Shown here: in pieces, positions 60,923-64,000 of the stretch
Numbering within the stretch: position 1 is the first letter of the stretch
Layout of the letters: every line of letters begins with the position of its first letter
Origin: Ornithinibacillus scapharcae TW25
GTDB taxonomy: Bacteria > Bacillota > Bacilli > Bacillales > Amphibacillaceae
DNA: 64,000 nt
NCBI RefSeq assembly: GCF_000190475.1
Contig: NZ_AEWH01000051.1
Coordinates: 1 to 64,000, forward strand
Reading direction: 5' to 3'
Made by a program: the position numbers and the translations under genes
Notes under the pieces: generated by a model
What the model was told of the DNA's origin: nothing
The model's input: only the letters and a program-made list of their open reading frames with translations
Databases searched by the model: none

Positions 60923-62134
60923 ATGACTAAAGATATCATCAAAAAGGCAAAGAACGGAACTTATTATTTTAGGGCAAATTTAGGCTATCATCCCATCACT
61001 GGTAAGCAAATCCAGAAGTACCGTAGCGGTTTTAAGACTAAAAAAGAAGCAAGGGAAGAATATTCAAGATTACTACTAACAAAGTCAGACGCATTAGAAG
61101 AAAAACAAGAGGACATTTTATTTCGACAGTTTATTGAAGATATTTTCTTACCTTGGTATAAAACACAAGTAAAAGGAAGAACGTACGATAATCGATTACC
61201 GACTGTAAGAAAACATTTCACTTTTTTTGATAACTTAATCACATCAGAAATTACCCCAATTCATGTTCAAAAATGGCAATTAGCATTATCTAAAAAGAAG
61301 TATCGTTCTTCTTATATTAGAAATGTTCAAGGGTTGTTTTCCATGGCAATGGATCGAGCTGTTGTTTTAGGTTTAACCGAAAGTAATCCATCGAAAATTG
61401 TTGGAAATGTAAAAAAGACAAAGACAAAAATAGATTTTTGGACAAAAGAAGAATTTGAAAAAGTCATCTCCCTTTTTTATAAGGAAGACTACTATCAACA
61501 TTTTTTATTTATTTCATTGTGGTTTTTGTTTATGACAGGCATGCGAATTGGAGAAGCCACTGCGATTCAATGGGAAGATATTGACTTTGACAAAGGTTTG
61601 TTATCAATCGATAAAACACTTTACTATAAAAATTTAGATAACTATTCTTTTGTAGAACCAAAAACAAAAGCTAGTGTTCGTCATATTGCATTAGATGAAG
61701 ATACATTAATGTTACTCCACGAATGGAAGGAAAAGCAGCAATCTATCGTCCAAACCAATTTTGTGATGAGCTATAATGGTATCCCTACACAAAAGCATAC
61801 GTTAGCAAATGCCATTACACGTTATTCAAAAAAGGCTGGGGTTCATCGAATAAGATTACATGCTTTAAGACATTCTCACGCTTCTCTGCTTATTAGTATG
61901 GGAGAAAACCCATTAATTATTAAAGATCGCCTAGGACATGAAGATATTGAAACGACACTCGGCACCTATGGACATTTGTATCCAAACAGTAATTTTGAGG
62001 TCGCTCATAAACTAAAAGGTATATTGTCTTATCAAACTGCAACTGAAAATAAAGATACTTCTCCCAAAAATCAATTCACAGTTCAATATTTGCGTAAGGA
62101 CTTAGAAACAAATAATGCAATAACAATGCAATGA
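60923..62134 (+). CDS. int: tyrosine recombinase integrase
   Basis: 403 residues. An N-terminal AP2-like arm-binding domain (NGTYYFRANLGYHPITGKQIQKYRSGFKTKKEA), a core-binding SAM-like domain (~65-160) and a catalytic domain with Arg in GMRIGEA (~207), HALRHSHAS, GHEDIETT and Tyr in TYGHLYP. aaggagtg precedes ATG 60923; a GTG 14 codons earlier is less likely. It converges on guaA with its stop 57 bases from the guaA stop. It would cut at the guaA 3' end. Confidence 0.95.
   Translation: MTKDIIKKAKNGTYYFRANLGYHPITGKQIQKYRSGFKTKKEAREEYSRLLLTKSDALEEKQEDILFRQFIEDIFLPWYKTQVKGRTYDNRLPTVRKHFTFFDNLITSEITPIHVQKWQLALSKKKYRSSYIRNVQGLFSMAMDRAVVLGLTESNPSKIVGNVKKTKTKIDFWTKEEFEKVISLFYKEDYYQHFLFISLWFLFMTGMRIGEATAIQWEDIDFDKGLLSIDKTLYYKNLDNYSFVEPKTKASVRHIALDEDTLMLLHEWKEKQQSIVQTNFVMSYNGIPTQKHTLANAITRYSKKAGVHRIRLHALRHSHASLLISMGENPLIIKDRLGHEDIETTLGTYGHLYPNSNFEVAHKLKGILSYQTATENKDTSPKNQFTVQYLRKDLETNNAITMQ
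62114..62132 (+). repeat. right arm-type integrase repeats
   Basis: AATGCAAT at 62114-62121 and 62125-62132, 11 bases apart and in the same orientation as the left-end pair at 32088-32106. They overlap the last codons of int. Confidence 0.75.
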
Positions 62135-62190
62135 AAATAGAGTAAAGAGCCGAAACCCTTATAAACAAAGGGGTTTCAGCTCTCCTTCTA

Positions 62191-63723
62191 CTACTCCCAT
62201 TCGATTGTTGCAGGTGGCTTACTTGTAATGTCATACACAACACGGTTAATATGTGCCACTTCATTCACGATACGAGTAGATACCTTTTCTAATACATCAA
62301 ATGGAATACGCGCCCAATCCGAGGTCATACCATCAATCGAAGTCACAGCACGAATACCAATTGTATAATCATATGTCCTGGCATCACCCATCACCCCAAC
62401 ACTACGGATATTCGGAAGAACCGTGAAGTATTGCCAAATATCACGTTCTAGACCGGCCTTTGCAATTTCTTCTCGTAAAATTGCATCCGATTCGCGAACA
62501 ATCTCAAGCTTCTCTTCTGTTACTTCTCCCAGAACACGAATTGCAAGCCCTGGACCTGGAAATGGTTGGCGCCAAACGATTCTGTCTGGCAAGCCTAATT
62601 GGGTACCAAGCTCACGAACTTCATCTTTAAATAAAGTATTCAACGGCTCAATCAATTCAAATTGCATATCTTCTGGTAGTCCACCAACATTATGATGGGA
62701 TTTTATCGTTTGTGCTGTGTCAGTTCCACTTTCGATAATATCGGTGTAAAGTGTACCTTGAGCAAGGAAATCAACATCCTTCAATTTAGAAGCTTCATCG
62801 TCAAAAACATAAATAAATTCATTCCCAATAATTTTACGCTTCTTCTCCGGATCATCAACACCCTTAAGTTTCATTAAGAACCTTTCAGAGGCATCGACTT
62901 TAATAACATTCATGTCAAAATCATTTGCGAATACCTTCATCACGTCATCCGCTTCATTTTTACGAAGTAAACCATGATCTACAAAAATACAAGTTAATTG
63001 ATCTCCGATTGCTTTGTGAATCAAAGCTGCCACAACAGAGGAATCAACACCTCCACTTAATGCACAAAGCACTTTTCTTTCCCCAACTTTGTTTCTAATA
63101 GCTGCAATTTCTTGCTCAATAAAATTCTCTATCGTCCAATCACCTTTGGCACCACACACATCAAACACAAAGTTCTTAAGCAATTGGTTGCCGTATTCAG
63201 AATGTCTAACTTCCGGGTGGAACTGAACCCCATACATATTCTTTTCTTTCATACTGAAAGCTGCAATTGGAGTAGAAGGATTTGTTGCATCAACAGTGAA
63301 GCTCTGTGGAGCTTCCACCACCTTATCTCCATGACTCATCCAAACCGTTTGCTCTTCCGGCGTATCGTTAAATACAACCGAATTATTTTGTAAAGCGATA
63401 GTTGCTTTGCCATATTCTCGATTCGTAGATTTGTCAACCTTACCACCGTAATGTAACGCCATTAATTGCATTCCATAACATATTCCTAATACAGGTATTC
63501 CTAAGTCAAAAATACCTTGGTCTGGGCGGAAACTATTCTCATCATAGACACTATGTGGTCCACCAGAAAGAATAATACCTGTAGGATTAAGTCTTTTAAT
63601 CTCGTCTACAGAAATTTTATGTGAATGAAGCTCACTATACACACCAAATTCTCGGATTCTTCTCGTGATTAACTGATTGTATTGACTTCCAAAATCTAAT
63701 ACTAGAATCATTTCGTTATTCAT
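62191..63723 (-). CDS. guaA: GMP synthase (glutamine-hydrolysing) GuaA
   Basis: 510 residues, converting XMP to GMP. Glutaminase domain with Cys82 in GICYGMQL and [12 protein letters not shown]-pyrophosphatase P-loop SGGVDSSV near residue 225; C-terminal dimer domain ending [10 protein letters not shown]. The last codons and stop lie in the 11-bp attachment repeat, so integration rebuilds the same protein end. The leader has a guanine riboswitch and terminator. Confidence 0.97.
   Translation of the reverse strand: MNNEMILVLDFGSQYNQLITRRIREFGVYSELHSHKISVDEIKRLNPTGIILSGGPHSVYDENSFRPDQGIFDLGIPVLGICYGMQLMALHYGGKVDKSTNREYGKATIALQNNSVVFNDTPEEQTVWMSHGDKVVEAPQSFTVDATNPSTPIAAFSMKEKNMYGVQFHPEVRHSEYGNQLLKNFVFDVCGAKGDWTIENFIEQEIAAIRNKVGERKVLCALSGGVDSSVVAALIHKAIGDQLTCIFVDHGLLRKNEADDVMKVFANDFDMNVIKVDASERFLMKLKGVDDPEKKRKIIGNEFIYVFDDEASKLKDVDFLAQGTLYTDIIESGTDTAQTIKSHHNVGGLPEDMQFELIEPLNTLFKDEVRELGTQLGLPDRIVWRQPFPGPGLAIRVLGEVTEEKLEIVRESDAILREEIAKAGLERDIWQYFTVLPNIRSVGVMGDARTYDYTIGIRAVTSIDGMTSDWARIPFDVLEKVSTRIVNEVAHINRVVYDITSKPPATIEWE
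62192..62202 (+). repeat. attR core within the guaA 3' end
   Basis: TACTCCCATTC, identical to 31983-31993. On the coding strand it reads GAATGGGAGTA, covering the last Glu-Trp-Glu codons and two bases of the stop. Confidence 0.88.
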
Positions 63724-63788
63724 ATTGGCTCATTCTCCCTTAATAAAATTATGTTGTCTTTTCACTATATAACTAGCGAGTATAGAAA

Positions 63789-63862
63789 AAACCTAGAATT
63801 CCTCTTCATCTATTCCATGCCAAAAAGCACTGATAAATAGAAAAAGGCAGAATTCTAGGTTT
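63789..63862 (-). terminator. guaA leader terminator
   Basis: Perfect 13-bp arms AAACCTAGAATTC (63789-63801) and GAATTCTAGGTTT (63850-63862), followed on minus by a T-run toward guaA. OFF structure of the riboswitch. Confidence 0.85.
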
Positions 63863-63882
63863 AAACATCTAGATATTCCGCC

Positions 63883-63951
63883 TTCATAGTCAGAGCATTT
63901 ACGGTGCCCCGGTAGAGACTTTCGAACCATATTATCGAGGATATATGATAG
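63883..63951 (-). promoter_or_regulatory. purine (guanine-type) riboswitch of guaA
   Basis: Minus-strand aptamer elements: P1 TCATATAT/ACTATGA, ATAATATGG, AGTCTCTACC, CCGTAAATG and C in TGACTATG. One substitution in the usual TTTCTACC segment (TCTCTACC). Its promoter lies beyond the window edge. Confidence 0.93.
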
Positions 63952-64000
63952 GCGTTATTAGGAAAGGTATTAATCTTTCCTATTGTATAAAAAAGTTAAA

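Overview
The window is low-GC Firmicutes DNA from the Bacillaceae, probably near Oceanobacillus/Virgibacillus (inference from gene order and protein style; no rRNA is present to settle it). The chromosomal backbone is the familiar Bacillus purine neighbourhood: pur operon (purE-K-B-C-S-Q-L, minus strand, running off the left edge), yebE-like gene, pbuG and guaA. Purine-type riboswitches precede purE, pbuG and guaA, and paired PurR boxes precede purE and pbuG.

1-7.1 kb: purine biosynthesis. 7.2-9.9 kb: small heat-shock protein and a divergent MFS exporter/MerR regulator pair. 9.9-21.5 kb: a minus-strand catabolic cluster with a Liv-type ABC importer (livG broken by two one-base deletions), a FabH-like thiolase-fold enzyme, alpha/beta hydrolase, SDR ketoreductase, aldehyde dehydrogenase, DUF779 protein and acyl-CoA synthetase. 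A GC-rich 172-bp repeat sits inside it. 21.6-30.3 kb: methyltransferase, HD hydrolase, small secreted protein (frameshifted), lipoprotein, a 1085-residue STAND/TPR/BTAD regulator, msrA and an MFS transporter. 30.3-32.0 kb: pbuG with its riboswitch and PurR operator.

32.0-62.2 kb: one integrated conjugative element of the Tn916 family, about 30.2 kb, inserted at the 3' end of guaA. Evidence: an 11-bp direct repeat (31983-31993 and 62192-62202), paired arm-type repeats of identical spacing just inside both ends, and a tyrosine integrase with DUF3173 excisionase at the guaA side. Left end: a Gabija-like OLD nuclease plus short UvrD-like helicase. Then a cytosine methyltransferase broken by one UGA, and the transfer module in Tn916 order (orf23, 22, 21, oriT-like hairpins, 19, 18/ardA, 17, 16, 15, 14, 13). 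No relaxase (orf20) is present, and orf16 and orf15 are broken. A 12-kb cargo region follows with rifampin phosphotransferase (broken), regulators, membrane proteins, IS remnants and truncated genes. It ends with the orf7-like sigma factor (frameshifted), orf8, a candidate 256-nt structured RNA, excisionase and integrase.

62.2-64 kb: guaA with terminator and riboswitch. As read, the element could probably still excise but not transfer itself. Many lesions are one-base deletions, several in homopolymers, and some lie in chromosomal genes. Sequencing error must therefore be excluded before calling these genes dead.
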